From contig CAKTOJ010000005.1 in the NCBI GenBank assembly GCA_934589665.1, positions 1 through 39,196 of the forward strand: 39,196 nucleotides of DNA, in the 5' to 3' direction. Shown here piece by piece: positions 31,878 to 39,196 of the stretch (position 1 is its first letter; every line of letters begins with the position of its first letter). Under the pieces are notes generated by a model. It had not been told where the DNA came from. It was given only the letters and a program-made list of their open reading frames with translations, and ran no database searches. The stretch is from an uncultured Oscillospiraceae bacterium. GTDB lineage: Bacteria > Bacillota > Clostridia > Oscillospirales > Oscillospiraceae. A program made the translations under genes and the position numbers.

Positions 31878-33764
31878 TTACTTGGCGGGGACGGTCAGGA
31901 TCTGGCCGATGTAAATGACATAGGGATCGGCAATCTTGTTGGCCTCAGCCAGCTTCGTGTAGAGCGCGCCGGTGCCGTAGAGCTTGTAGGCGATGTTCCA
32001 CAGGCAGTCGCCCGCAACGACCACATAGGTCTCGCCGGCGGCGGGAGTGGAGGGCTGCTCAGGCTGCGGCTCGGGCTGGGCAGGCTGCTCAGGCTCAGTG
32101 GGAACGGCCTCCTCAACCGGAGCAGTCTTGACGGTGATGCGGCCCTGCGGGGCGGCATACTGCTCGCCGATCACGCCACCGAGCTGCGTGGTGATATAAT
32201 CCATCACAACCTGATCGAGCGGCACGCCCGTGTTCATCACGTCGGCCACGGAGAAGGCATAGTAGGTGTCGCCGCCGGCGGCAGTGAAGTCGTTGGTCAC
32301 GACCGCGTACTTTGCAGCGGGATCAAACGCCTTGCCGTTGATGCTCTCGATGGTCACGCGGTTGATGCTCTTGGGCGCGTGATAGGTCGAACCGGGATAG
32401 AGGTCGCCCGCGTCATACGCCTTGGTGGTATCCACAGTGAACTGGATGCCGGCCACCTGCGGGAAGCCGCCGACCGCGTCGGGCGTGCAGTAGGTGGAAG
32501 CCTCCAGCGCCTCCAGCAGCTCCGCACCGGTGACATAGATCACCGCGACAGTGTTGCCGAACGGAAGCACGGTGTTGACGTCCTTCTTGGTGATGTCGCC
32601 GATCGAAATGGCCGCACGGATGCCGCCGCCGTTCGTCAGCGCAACAGTGTGGTCGGCGTCCACATTCAGACCGCCGTCCTTGGTGGCGTACCAGAGGATC
32701 GCGTCGGTGATGAGGTCGCCGTTGTTCGTCTCGCCGTCACGGTTGCCGTTGGGGGCCTTCGCACCGTTGAGCTCCACAAGGCTCTTGGCAAAGGGCGTGC
32801 CGTAGTCGTCCTCGATCTGCTTGGCGATCTCCGCGGCTCTCGCGGCCACGGTCTCGTCGGGCGTCGTGGTCAGCTCGTCGTAGGGCAGGTTCATCGCCAC
32901 AGCGGCGCCGTCCTTGATGACCACGCAGCCGATGCTGGCAAGCTTCGTGCCGGTGGAGGTCAGAAGCGTGTCGCCGACCAGACCGGTCTGGTTGGTCATG
33001 GCGAGAATATCCTCCAGCGTGGAGTGGGAGTGCGCGTCAATGAACACATCGATGCCCTTCACCTTCTCCAGCAAATCGATGGAACGGTTGCCGACAGACT
33101 CGTTGTCAATGCCGAGATGGCCGAGGCAGACGATCACGTCGCACTTGTCCGCACGCAGCGCATCCACCTGCGCCTGCGCAATGCGGAACATTTCCTCACC
33201 CGCAGCGAACGTCACGCCCTTGATCTTGGCGGGATGCGCCTTGGTCGCCGTTTCCGGCGTCTCCAGGCCGAACACGCCGATCTTCGTGCCGTCGGGCGCG
33301 GTGAAGGTCACATGATCCTCAAAGGCGACAGAGCCATTGTAGAGGGTATTGGCGGAGAGGATGGGGAACTTAGCTTCCTTGGCAATCTTGACCAGATTTT
33401 CATACCCGTAGTCAAACTCGTGGTTGCCGAGCGCCGCCGCGTCGTAACCGGCCAGATTCATCAGCTCGACGGCCGTCGCACCCTCTGACAGACTCACGGT
33501 CGGGTCGCCCTGAATGTAGTCGCCCGCGTCAAAAAGGAGCACATAAGCGCCCATCTTTTCGTAGGTCTGCTTCAAAGCGGCCACCTGCGCGTAACGGTCG
33601 GTCTGGCCGTGCACGTCGTTGGTGTGCAGAATGATGATGCTGCCCGCGAGGTCTTCCTCTGCCGCAGCAGGAGCTGCCGTGACCTCGGCCTCTTCCGCCT
33701 GAACCGTTACAGCCAGAGAAAAGACCATTGCCAGCGTCAGCAGCAGGGACAAAAACTTGCGCAT
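31878..33764 (-). CDS. Secreted 5'-nucleotidase with C-terminal LysM domain
   Basis: Protein of 628 residues. Signal peptide MRKFLSLLLTLAMVFSLAVT, cleaved near QAEE. The calcineurin-like metallophosphatase domain follows with HTNDVHGQ, DAGDYIQG, GNHEFDYG, CLGHLG and DAHSHS, all dimetal ligands. The 5'-nucleotidase C-terminal domain has NGGGIRAAI and PFGNT. After a P/E/Q-rich linker, residues about 578-627 form one LysM (YVVVAGDCLWNIAYKLYG...). It should hydrolyse extracellular nucleotides or UDP-sugars while bound to peptidoglycan. LysM replaces the more usual LPXTG anchor. ATG at 33764 follows AGGAGG. Confidence 0.94.
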   Translation of the reverse strand: MRKFLSLLLTLAMVFSLAVTVQAEEAEVTAAPAAAEEDLAGSIIILHTNDVHGQTDRYAQVAALKQTYEKMGAYVLLFDAGDYIQGDPTVSLSEGATAVELMNLAGYDAAALGNHEFDYGYENLVKIAKEAKFPILSANTLYNGSVAFEDHVTFTAPDGTKIGVFGLETPETATKAHPAKIKGVTFAAGEEMFRIAQAQVDALRADKCDVIVCLGHLGIDNESVGNRSIDLLEKVKGIDVFIDAHSHSTLEDILAMTNQTGLVGDTLLTSTGTKLASIGCVVIKDGAAVAMNLPYDELTTTPDETVAARAAEIAKQIEDDYGTPFAKSLVELNGAKAPNGNRDGETNNGDLITDAILWYATKDGGLNVDADHTVALTNGGGIRAAISIGDITKKDVNTVLPFGNTVAVIYVTGAELLEALEASTYCTPDAVGGFPQVAGIQFTVDTTKAYDAGDLYPGSTYHAPKSINRVTIESINGKAFDPAAKYAVVTNDFTAAGGDTYYAFSVADVMNTGVPLDQVVMDYITTQLGGVIGEQYAAPQGRITVKTAPVEEAVPTEPEQPAQPEPQPEQPSTPAAGETYVVVAGDCLWNIAYKLYGTGALYTKLAEANKIADPYVIYIGQILTVPAK

Positions 33765-33838
33765 CGCTTTTTTCCTCCTGAAATTTTTTGCCGGAGCTAT
33801 TGTCCGTATATGACGCACAGCTTCGGCAGGATATGTTC

Positions 33839-33867
33839 ATTTTATCTTCTTTCTTCTCTTTTCACAA
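33839..33867 (-). promoter_or_regulatory. Promoter of the nucleotidase gene
   Basis: Minus strand: -35 TTGTGA (33862-33867), 17-bp spacer made almost only of A and G, -10 TAAAAT (33839-33844). The predicted start near 33832 gives a leader of about 68 bases. Confidence 0.65.
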
Positions 33868-33917
33868 GCCGCATTTTCTCGCCAAAATTACAGATTTTCG
33901 ATCTTTGTTCTTGTCGC

Positions 33918-33955
33918 TTTTGCCGATTTCACATTTTCAGTGGAAATCGGCAAAA
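33918..33955. promoter_or_regulatory. Long inverted repeat over the dihydropyrimidinase promoter
   Basis: Arms 33918-33932 and 33940-33955 match as an inverted repeat with a single-base bulge (core TGCCGATTT...AAATCGGCA) and a 7-base centre. It contains the predicted -35. There is no T run after it in either useful direction, so an operator is more likely than a terminator. Confidence 0.5.
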
Positions 33956-33969
33956 AATCGTGCTATTGT
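33941..33969 (+). promoter_or_regulatory. Possible promoter of the dihydropyrimidinase gene
   Basis: Plus strand: -35 TGGAAA (33941-33946), 17-bp spacer, extended -10 TGCTATTGT (hexamer 33964-33969). Both hexamers are 4 of 6. The -35 lies in the right arm of the inverted repeat. Confidence 0.5.
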
Positions 33970-34011
33970 AATTATGTGTTGATATTTTCAAATAAAGGAG
34001 CGGAGTCAACC

Positions 34012-35394
34012 ATGAAAAAACTGCTCAGAGGCGGCTTCATCGTCACGCCCCGCGGCTCCCGCCGCGCGGATGTGCTCATCAGCGGCGAGAAGATTGCGCG
34101 GACCGGCCACATTCCCGCTGAAGAGGCGCGCGGCGCCGAGACGGTGGATGTTTCCGGCTGCTACCTCTTCCCCGGCTTCATCGACGCGCACACGCATTTC
34201 GATCTGGACGTGTGCAACACGACGACCGCCGACGATTTCGAGTCCGGCACGCGCAGCGCCATCCGCGGCGGCACGACGACTATCGTCGACTTTGCCTGCC
34301 CGAACAAGGGCGAGACACTCGCCCACGGCCTTGCCCTCTGGCATGAAAAGGCGGATGGCCGCTGCTACTGCGACTACGGCTTCCACATGACCATCGACGA
34401 CTGGAACGAACACATCGAAGCCGAGCTGGACGACATGTTTGCCGCCGGCATCACCTCGTTTAAGATGTACCTCACCTATCCGGCCATGATGATCGGCGAC
34501 GGCGCAGTCTACCGCGCACTCAAGGCGCTGAAAAAGCGCGGCGGCATCGCGGGCGTGCACTGCGAGAATGCGGGCGTGATCGACGCGCGCATCACCGAGC
34601 TGAAGATCAACGGCCGCGGCGGCGATGTGTCGAGCCATCCCGAGTCCCGTCCCGATTTTCTGGAAGCGGAGGCGGTCGCGCGCCTGCTGCGCATTGCCGA
34701 GGCCGCGAATGCACCGGTCGTGATCGTCCACACTACCAATGCAGAGTCCCTCAAGGAGATCGCCGCCGCCCGCGCGCGCGGCCAGAAGGTCTACGTCGAG
34801 ACCTGCCCGCAGTATCTTGCGCTTGACGACGGCGTTTATTACCACCCCAACTGGTCGATGGCCGCGCGCTATGTCTGCGCGCCACCGATCCGCAGTCAGG
34901 AAAATCAGGACGCGCTCTGGCGCGCGCTGCGCCGCGGCGAGGTGCAGACCATCTCGACCGATCACTGCTCGTTCACACTGGATCAGAAGGACATGGGCCG
35001 CGAGGACTTTACGAAGATTCCCGGCGGCCTGCCCGGCGTGGAAACACGCGGCGAGGTCGTCTACACCTGCGGCGTCGCCGCAAGGAAGCTCTCGCTCGGC
35101 ACCATGTGCCGCACCCTGTGCGAAAACCCCGCGAAGCTCTACGGCCTTTATCCCCGCAAGGGCGTGATCGCCGCCGGCTCCGACGCCGACATCGTGGTCT
35201 ATGACCCGCGCGCGAGCCATATCCTGCGCGCGGAGGACATGGTCTCCAAGGCCGGCTACACGCCCTATGAGGGCATGCGCACCGACGGCGGCATCACGCA
35301 GGTCTATCTGCGCGGCACGCGGATGGTCGAGGATGGCAAGGTCGTCGGCGGTCAGGAGGGGCAGTACCTCAGACGCGGCCTGTGCTCACTTTAA
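34012..35394 (+). CDS. Dihydropyrimidinase/hydantoinase-type amidohydrolase
   Basis: Cyclic-amide hydrolase of 460 residues, amidohydrolase superfamily. Metal ligands visible: FIDAHTHFD (HxH, about 58-66), the carboxylated lysine in SFKMYLTYP (about 150), GVHCEN, VIVHTTNAE and the catalytic Asp in STDHCSF. The LTYP tyrosine and PGGLPGVETR match dihydropyrimidinase and D-hydantoinase rather than allantoinase or dihydroorotase. It likely opens dihydrouracil, dihydrothymine or hydantoins. No dihydropyrimidine dehydrogenase or beta-ureidopropionase is adjacent, so the pathway is incomplete here. ATG at 34012 follows AAAGGAG with a somewhat long spacer. Confidence 0.9.
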   Translation: MKKLLRGGFIVTPRGSRRADVLISGEKIARTGHIPAEEARGAETVDVSGCYLFPGFIDAHTHFDLDVCNTTTADDFESGTRSAIRGGTTTIVDFACPNKGETLAHGLALWHEKADGRCYCDYGFHMTIDDWNEHIEAELDDMFAAGITSFKMYLTYPAMMIGDGAVYRALKALKKRGGIAGVHCENAGVIDARITELKINGRGGDVSSHPESRPDFLEAEAVARLLRIAEAANAPVVIVHTTNAESLKEIAAARARGQKVYVETCPQYLALDDGVYYHPNWSMAARYVCAPPIRSQENQDALWRALRRGEVQTISTDHCSFTLDQKDMGREDFTKIPGGLPGVETRGEVVYTCGVAARKLSLGTMCRTLCENPAKLYGLYPRKGVIAAGSDADIVVYDPRASHILRAEDMVSKAGYTPYEGMRTDGGITQVYLRGTRMVEDGKVVGGQEGQYLRRGLCSL

Positions 35395-35418
35395 GGATAG
35401 AAACGAGGAAACGCTTCC

Positions 35419-35919
35419 ATGAATTTTCAAACCATTCTGCTCTCGCAGTACCCCGCGCTGTTTCTTCTCGCCCTGCTCTTTCTGATCGCGCATCTGCGCG
35501 TGCGCAAGTCCTCCGCCGTCAAATCCGTTTTGTGGGTGCTGCTCTTCGGTGCGGCGCTGGCGGCAGGCGTTGTATGCTGCTTTCTCGGCGTTCAGGCAGA
35601 GCTGTGGACGATCAAAACCCTTGTCAGACTCGGCTTTTGGAGCTGGTTCGGCGTTGTCCTGCTTGCGGTGATTCTTCTGCTGCATATCGTGCACGGCTTT
35701 GAAAAGCGCGCCGAGCGGCGCAGGCTTGCCAAAGCGATGGAACAGGCGGAGCGGCAGAAGGCGGAGGAGGTCTCCCGCGCCCGCGAGGAGGGAGCTGCCA
35801 CCGAGCGCGAGCGCGCGGTGGCCGAAAGCGCCGCGCAGCAATCGGAAGCCGCCGATGGCGCTCGGCAGTCTGCGGATGACGCACAGCCCGCACAGGATGG
35901 GCCAACCTCCGCAGTTTGA
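35419..35919 (+). CDS. Hypothetical membrane protein with charged coiled-coil tail
   Basis: Protein of 166 residues. Three hydrophobic helices (about 8-26, 37-57, 72-92) are followed by a long tail (95-166) rich in E, R, A and Q that should form a coiled coil and then a disordered end. I do not recognise the family. It starts 24 bp after the dihydropyrimidinase stop with GAGGAAA as ribosome binding site and shares its transcript, ending at a bidirectional terminator. The association with the hydrolase may be incidental. Confidence 0.7.
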   Translation: MNFQTILLSQYPALFLLALLFLIAHLRVRKSSAVKSVLWVLLFGAALAAGVVCCFLGVQAELWTIKTLVRLGFWSWFGVVLLAVILLLHIVHGFEKRAERRRLAKAMEQAERQKAEEVSRAREEGAATERERAVAESAAQQSEAADGARQSADDAQPAQDGPTSAV

Positions 35920-35930
35920 CCGATAAAATC

Positions 35931-35958
35931 AAAAAGCCGGCCAAAGGCCGGCTTTTTT
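35931..35958. terminator. Bidirectional terminator between convergent genes
   Basis: Stem AAAAGCCGGCC / GGCCGGCTTTT with an AAA loop (35931-35942 with 35946-35958), A run on the left and T6 on the right. It serves the small membrane protein gene (plus) and the DUF2974 gene (minus, stop at 35960). Confidence 0.92.
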
Positions 35959-35959
35959 C

Positions 35960-37126
35960 TTATTTTCTGCCGCTGCGCCGCTCGCCATCCAGCCAGCGCC
36001 GCAGCGGATCAAGCTCGTTTTTCTGCACGTCGCTCGCCACATTCCTTGCGTAGGCATGCACCAGCACCCGCAGCGAGCCCGAAAGCGCCTGGCGCGTCTG
36101 GCGGTCCAGATTGGAGTAGGTCTTGAGCATAGCCGCCGCACTTTTGAGCTTATCGCCGTTGAGGTCGGTCAGCGTCCTCGCGCCGGTGGCCGTGAGCACG
36201 GTGTAGAGCGCGTCGGCAAAGGCCTCGCGCTGCTTTGGGCCAAGTGCATTTTCCCACGATTCCAGCGTCTCGTCAAATACCTTTCCCTCGCGCGAAAAAC
36301 CGTCGAGGTGAACGAAGCGGTCACGCTCGACCTGCCAGGAAAATCCGTCGTGCTGCATCACGCCCTCCGCGTCGGACTGCACGACCTGCACGTTCTGCTC
36401 GTGTTCAAGTATCTGACCGACGACGCTCGACTGCGGCACAACGGTCAGGATGCTTCCTGCAATGCGTCGGTGCTCCGGCAGGGCGGAGAGATCCTGCAAA
36501 AAGCCGGGGCCGTCGTTGTTGTAGACCTGCACGATGCGGTCCTGCACGGCGGCGGGCGTATGCACTGCGGCATAGACGGCGAGATTTCCGCCCTTGGAGT
36601 GCCCTCCGATGCGCAGCGGCGCATCGGGATACTGCCGCGCCATGCGACCGAGGTATTCCAGCGCCCGCGTCTGCGAGGGGATAACCGCCATATAGCCGAG
36701 GTTCAGATCCTCCTTCCAGCCCACAAGCGTATCGTCCGTCCCCCGGTAGGCAATGTAAATGCCGCCGTCGCCAAGCTCGACCGTCAGGGCCGCGAACTGC
36801 TGCTCACGCTTCGTGTCCGTACTGTCACAGTAACCGTTGAGCAGCATGCCGCCAAAGCGTTCGGAGTGCGCCATGCGGCACATCAGGTCCGGAATACTGC
36901 CCGGAACGAGCACGCCCATATCAACCTCCGTACCGCCGTGGCGGGCAAAGTAGGCGTCCGCTGCGCGGCTGAGCAGCACGCCGCTTCCCAGCTCCGGCGG
37001 CGGCACGATGCCCTCAAAGTCGATAAAGCTCAGCTCTGCAAGAATCAAGCCGTCCACCTCGTTGAACGGCGAGACGGTAAGTGGCAGATCGCCGCGCCAG
37101 TCCAGATAATCCATGATATTCGCCAT
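35960..37126 (-). CDS. DUF2974 (Mbeg1-like) alpha/beta-hydrolase protein
   Basis: Protein of 388 residues starting with NIMDYLDWRGDLPLTVSPFNEVDGLILAELSF in spirit of the DUF2974/Mbeg1-like family of Firmicutes. An IAYRGTDDTLVGWKEDLNLGY segment gives the oxyanion region, and RIGGHSKGGNLAVYAA (about 173) gives the nucleophile elbow GHSKG, as in lipases. Putative triad partners are not certain. Substrate unknown. No signal peptide or membrane helix. It begins 6 bp after the cca stop, so it is cotranscribed with cca; the pairing has no obvious functional logic. Confidence 0.88.
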   Translation of the reverse strand: MANIMDYLDWRGDLPLTVSPFNEVDGLILAELSFIDFEGIVPPPELGSGVLLSRAADAYFARHGGTEVDMGVLVPGSIPDLMCRMAHSERFGGMLLNGYCDSTDTKREQQFAALTVELGDGGIYIAYRGTDDTLVGWKEDLNLGYMAVIPSQTRALEYLGRMARQYPDAPLRIGGHSKGGNLAVYAAVHTPAAVQDRIVQVYNNDGPGFLQDLSALPEHRRIAGSILTVVPQSSVVGQILEHEQNVQVVQSDAEGVMQHDGFSWQVERDRFVHLDGFSREGKVFDETLESWENALGPKQREAFADALYTVLTATGARTLTDLNGDKLKSAAAMLKTYSNLDRQTRQALSGSLRVLVHAYARNVASDVQKNELDPLRRWLDGERRSGRK

Positions 37127-37132
37127 TGCTCC

Positions 37133-38488
37133 CTACTCCTTTCCCTCACCGCGCCATCCGCTGCGAAAGAGCCGCTGTGCGCGCCGCACAAGCGCGTCAT
37201 GCCTATTGTCCAGCTTTTCCGAGGCCACCTCGTCGAACAGCCTCTGCTTTGCCGCGCCGACCGCACGGCCGGAAAAGCCGATGGCAAGCAGTTCCTCCCC
37301 GCCGATGGCAAGCTCGGCAGCCGAGCAGCAGGCGTGCTCCGCAAGCAGCTCGTCATAAATTGCCAATGCCTCACGCCACGGCCGCTGCGCCCGCTCCAGC
37401 CCCTCCTGGGCCTTAGCCGCATTGTCAGCCAGCTTTGTGTACAGAAGATTCCGAAACACCTCACGCCCATAGCGCGCCATCAGGCGGTGCACCGCCGCAC
37501 GCTCGGGCGGAAACATCTCGTCGAAGCACGCGAGCTGCATCCGGATGTCCCGCGAAAGCGCGCGCTCAAAGTGCAGCCGCTCCATGATCCCCTCCGCCAT
37601 CTTTGCGGAGATGGCAGTATGACCGTAAAAATGCCCCGCGCCGTCCGCATCCTGCGTAAAGCATGCAGGCTTGCCAAGATCGTGGAAGAGCATCGTCCAG
37701 CGCAGCACCGGTGCCGGCGGAACAGCACCGACCGCGCGCGCCGTGTGTCCCCATACATCGTAGCAGTGGTGCGCACTGCACTGGTCAAAGCCCACACAGG
37801 GCAAAAGCTCCGGCAGCACAACACCAAGAATGTCGGGATATGCCAGCAGCACCTCCGTCACGTTTCCGCCGCACAGCAGCTTCCCCAGCTCCGCGTATAC
37901 ACGCTCGTGCGCAATGGCACGCAGACCGTCTCTGTGCCCCCGCGCGGCGCACGCCGACGCAGCGTCAGCCGCAAAGCCCAGCGTGGACGAAAAGCGCAGC
38001 AGCCGCAGGATGCGCAGCGCATCCTCGGTAAACCGCCGCTCCGGCGCACCGACACAGCGCAGGATGCCGGCGCGCAGATCCTCCTGTCCGCCGAAGGGGT
38101 CGATGAGCTCCCCATCGTCTGAAAGCGCGATGGCATTCACCGTAAAGTCGCGGCGCGAGAGATCCTCCCGAATGTCTTTGGTGAACGTCACGCTTTCGGG
38201 GTGCCGGCTGTCACGGTACACACCGTCACAGCGCTCCGTCGTGTGCTCAACCGCCCAGCCGCCGCGCACCAGCGTCACCGTGCCGTGCAGCAGTCCGGTC
38301 GGGTGCGCATCGGCACCGAAGAGCGCCATGACCTTTTCAGGCAGCGCATCGCTCGTCATGTCGTAATCCTCCGGCTCCACGCCGCGCAGCAGATCGCGCA
38401 CACAGCCGCCGACAAGGTACGGCACATGTCCGCTTTCGCGCACAAGCGCCATGATCTCCCGCACCGGCTTCGGAACCCTCTCTATCAT
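37133..38488 (-). CDS. cca: CCA tRNA nucleotidyltransferase with HD domain
   Basis: Class II nucleotidyltransferase of 451 residues that builds or repairs the 3' CCA end of tRNAs without a template. Motifs are YLVGGCVRDLLRG and DYDMTSDA (catalytic Asp pair, about 28-52), RRDFTVNAIAL, IDPFGG, and ERRFTEDALRILRLLRFSSTLGF for nucleotide selection. An HD-type segment (TMLFHDLGKPACF...YGHTAISA) lies near residue 265. ATG at 38488 follows GGGGGTG. A frame opening at 38689 runs through the promoter and is rejected. Cotranscribed with the DUF2974 gene. Confidence 0.95.
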   Translation of the reverse strand: MIERVPKPVREIMALVRESGHVPYLVGGCVRDLLRGVEPEDYDMTSDALPEKVMALFGADAHPTGLLHGTVTLVRGGWAVEHTTERCDGVYRDSRHPESVTFTKDIREDLSRRDFTVNAIALSDDGELIDPFGGQEDLRAGILRCVGAPERRFTEDALRILRLLRFSSTLGFAADAASACAARGHRDGLRAIAHERVYAELGKLLCGGNVTEVLLAYPDILGVVLPELLPCVGFDQCSAHHCYDVWGHTARAVGAVPPAPVLRWTMLFHDLGKPACFTQDADGAGHFYGHTAISAKMAEGIMERLHFERALSRDIRMQLACFDEMFPPERAAVHRLMARYGREVFRNLLYTKLADNAAKAQEGLERAQRPWREALAIYDELLAEHACCSAAELAIGGEELLAIGFSGRAVGAAKQRLFDEVASEKLDNRHDALVRRAQRLFRSGWRGEGKE

Positions 38489-38509
38489 GCGCCTTTCACC
38501 CCCTGCTGA

Positions 38510-38545
38510 CCGGTCGAAAACCGGCGCAAAAAATTTTTGTGCCGG
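38510..38545 (-). promoter_or_regulatory. Two overlapping hairpins in the cca leader
   Basis: A 12-bp inverted repeat with one wobble (38521-38532 with 38534-38545) shares bases 38521-38524 with a second 5-bp hairpin (38510-38514 with 38520-38524). Only one can form at a time. The T run lies inside the first hairpin rather than after it, so it is not a normal terminator. Confidence 0.4.
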
Positions 38546-38558
38546 CCTGAATTTAAGA

Positions 38559-38587
38559 TTGTACTTTACAACGGTTCGTATTATACT
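38559..38587 (+). promoter_or_regulatory. Promoter of murC
   Basis: Plus strand: -35 TTGTAC (38559-38564), 17-bp spacer, -10 TATACT (38582-38587). Predicted start near 38594, about 85 bases before the ATG. Its -10 overlaps the cca -10 by four bases on the opposite strand. Confidence 0.75.
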
Positions 38588-38608
38588 ATATCGTATGAAA
38601 TTTTGCAA
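38580..38608 (-). promoter_or_regulatory. Promoter of cca
   Basis: Minus strand: -35 TTGCAA (38603-38608), 17-bp spacer, perfect -10 TATAAT (38580-38585). The best promoter by sequence in the window. Predicted start near 38573. Confidence 0.88.
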
Positions 38609-38678
38609 TTCGCTTTCCGCCTCTCTGCTAGATATGGTCAGGGACGGCCGGAACACGTGATTTTTGGAGGAAAACACT

Positions 38679-39196
38679 ATGGATATCAACGCTTATCTCG
38701 TCCCCGGCAGGCGCGCACACCTCGCCGGCATCGGCGGCGTTTCGATGAGCCCGCTCGCCGAGGTCCTGCACTCCATGGGGCTTGAGGTCCAGGGCAGCGA
38801 TATGAATGATTCCCCCGCCGTCGAGCATCTGCGCTCGCTCGGTATTCCCGTTGCCATCGGCCATGCGGCGGACAATCTCGGCGAGGCTGACTTTGTCATC
38901 CGCACCGCCGCCATCCACGACGACAATCCGGAGATCTCCGGCGCGATCACGCGCGGCCTGCCGGTCTTTGAGCGTGCACAGGCCTGGGGCGCGATCATGC
39001 GCGGCTACCACAACGCGCTGTGCATTTCCGGCACACACGGCAAGACGACCACAACCAGCATGGCGACGCACATCTTCATGGCCGCGGATGCCGATCCGAC
39101 TGTGATGATCGGCGGCACACTGCCGCTGCTCCACTCCGGCTACCGCGTCGGCCACGGCGACACCATCATCGCCGAGAGCTGCGAATACTGCAACTC
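38679..39196 (+). CDS. murC: UDP-MurNAc-L-alanine ligase, N-terminal part (cut by window edge)
   Basis: The first 172 residues of MurC, which adds L-Ala to UDP-MurNAc as the first step of the peptide stem. Visible are HLAGIGGVSMSPLAEVLHSMG (UDP-binding loop, about 14-34), GSDMNDSPAVEHL, and the ATP loop CISGTHGKTTTTSM near 112-125. The frame is open to the right edge. ATG at 38679 follows GGAGG with an 8-base spacer. Divergent from cca. Confidence 0.96.
   Translation, partial: MDINAYLVPGRRAHLAGIGGVSMSPLAEVLHSMGLEVQGSDMNDSPAVEHLRSLGIPVAIGHAADNLGEADFVIRTAAIHDDNPEISGAITRGLPVFERAQAWGAIMRGYHNALCISGTHGKTTTTSMATHIFMAADADPTVMIGGTLPLLHSGYRVGHGDTIIAESCEYCN

Noticed and set aside
37133..38689. N-terminal extension of 67 residues on the CCA enzyme
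   Set aside because: It would be translated from upstream of the promoter at 38580-38608 and has no family similarity; ATG at 38488 aligns with the usual N-terminus.

Overview
The window looks like a chromosomal stretch from a GC-rich, low-redundancy Firmicutes genome of the class Clostridia, most likely an Oscillospiraceae-type gut anaerobe. This is inferred from gene order (smc-ftsY; nadD/yqeK-lcp-rsfS-leuS; ddl-murF), strong AGGAGG ribosome binding sites, sigma-A-like promoters with 17-bp spacers, and protein families such as RsfS, YhbY, LCP, DegV, Mbeg1-like DUF2974 and membrane XRE regulators. I see no phage, transposon, CRISPR, tRNA or rRNA. Coding density is very high, and no gap between genes exceeds about 250 bp.

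Layout. (1) Positions 1-11189, minus strand: one long housekeeping operon from a clear promoter at 11161-11189. In order of transcription it carries smc, ftsY, a small zinc-ribbon protein, rdgB, yhbY, a fused nadD-yqeK, an LCP cell-wall ligase with a 7x12-residue repeat tail, rsfS, an acyltransferase and leuS (cut by the window edge). (2) 11207-13044, minus: two single genes, a TepA-like ClpP-fold protease and a DegV protein, each with its own terminator. (3) 13051-23375, minus: a second operon from a promoter ahead of ddl. It reads ddl, murF, ABC-F ATPase, YdcF/DUF218, flavodoxin, prfA, DUF2500 protein, a fused Sua5-CoaE, and an M18 aminopeptidase. (4) 23370-25742, minus: an SLH-domain surface protein and rodA. 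(5) 25785-30678, plus: tsaE, tsaB, upp, a parvulin-type foldase, tcdA and a DUF554 membrane protein. (6) 30638-31815, minus: a membrane-bound XRE regulator translationally coupled to a 50-residue membrane protein. (7) 31827-33867, minus: a secreted 5'-nucleotidase with a LysM tail. (8) 33918-35958, plus: a dihydropyrimidinase-type hydrolase and a small membrane protein, ending in a bidirectional terminator. (9) 35946-38608, minus: cca and a DUF2974 lipase-like gene. (10) 38559-39196, plus: the start of murC, which shares its -10 region with cca.

How it fits together. Three themes recur. Cell envelope: ddl, murF, murC, rodA, LCP, SLH and LysM proteins. Translation and tRNA: leuS, cca, prfA, rsfS, yhbY, ABC-F, and most of the t6A/ct6A pathway (sua5, tsaE, tsaB, tcdA). 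Nucleotide and cofactor care: rdgB, upp, nadD-yqeK, coaE, nucleotidase, dihydropyrimidinase. The window is mostly ordinary core genome. The points worth a second look are the two enzyme fusions (NadD-YqeK and especially Sua5-CoaE), the coding minisatellite in the LCP gene, the membrane-XRE/micro-membrane-protein pair, the cca/murC promoters with overlapping -10 elements, and an inverted repeat across the dihydropyrimidinase promoter. I did not find a convincing new defence or mobile system.
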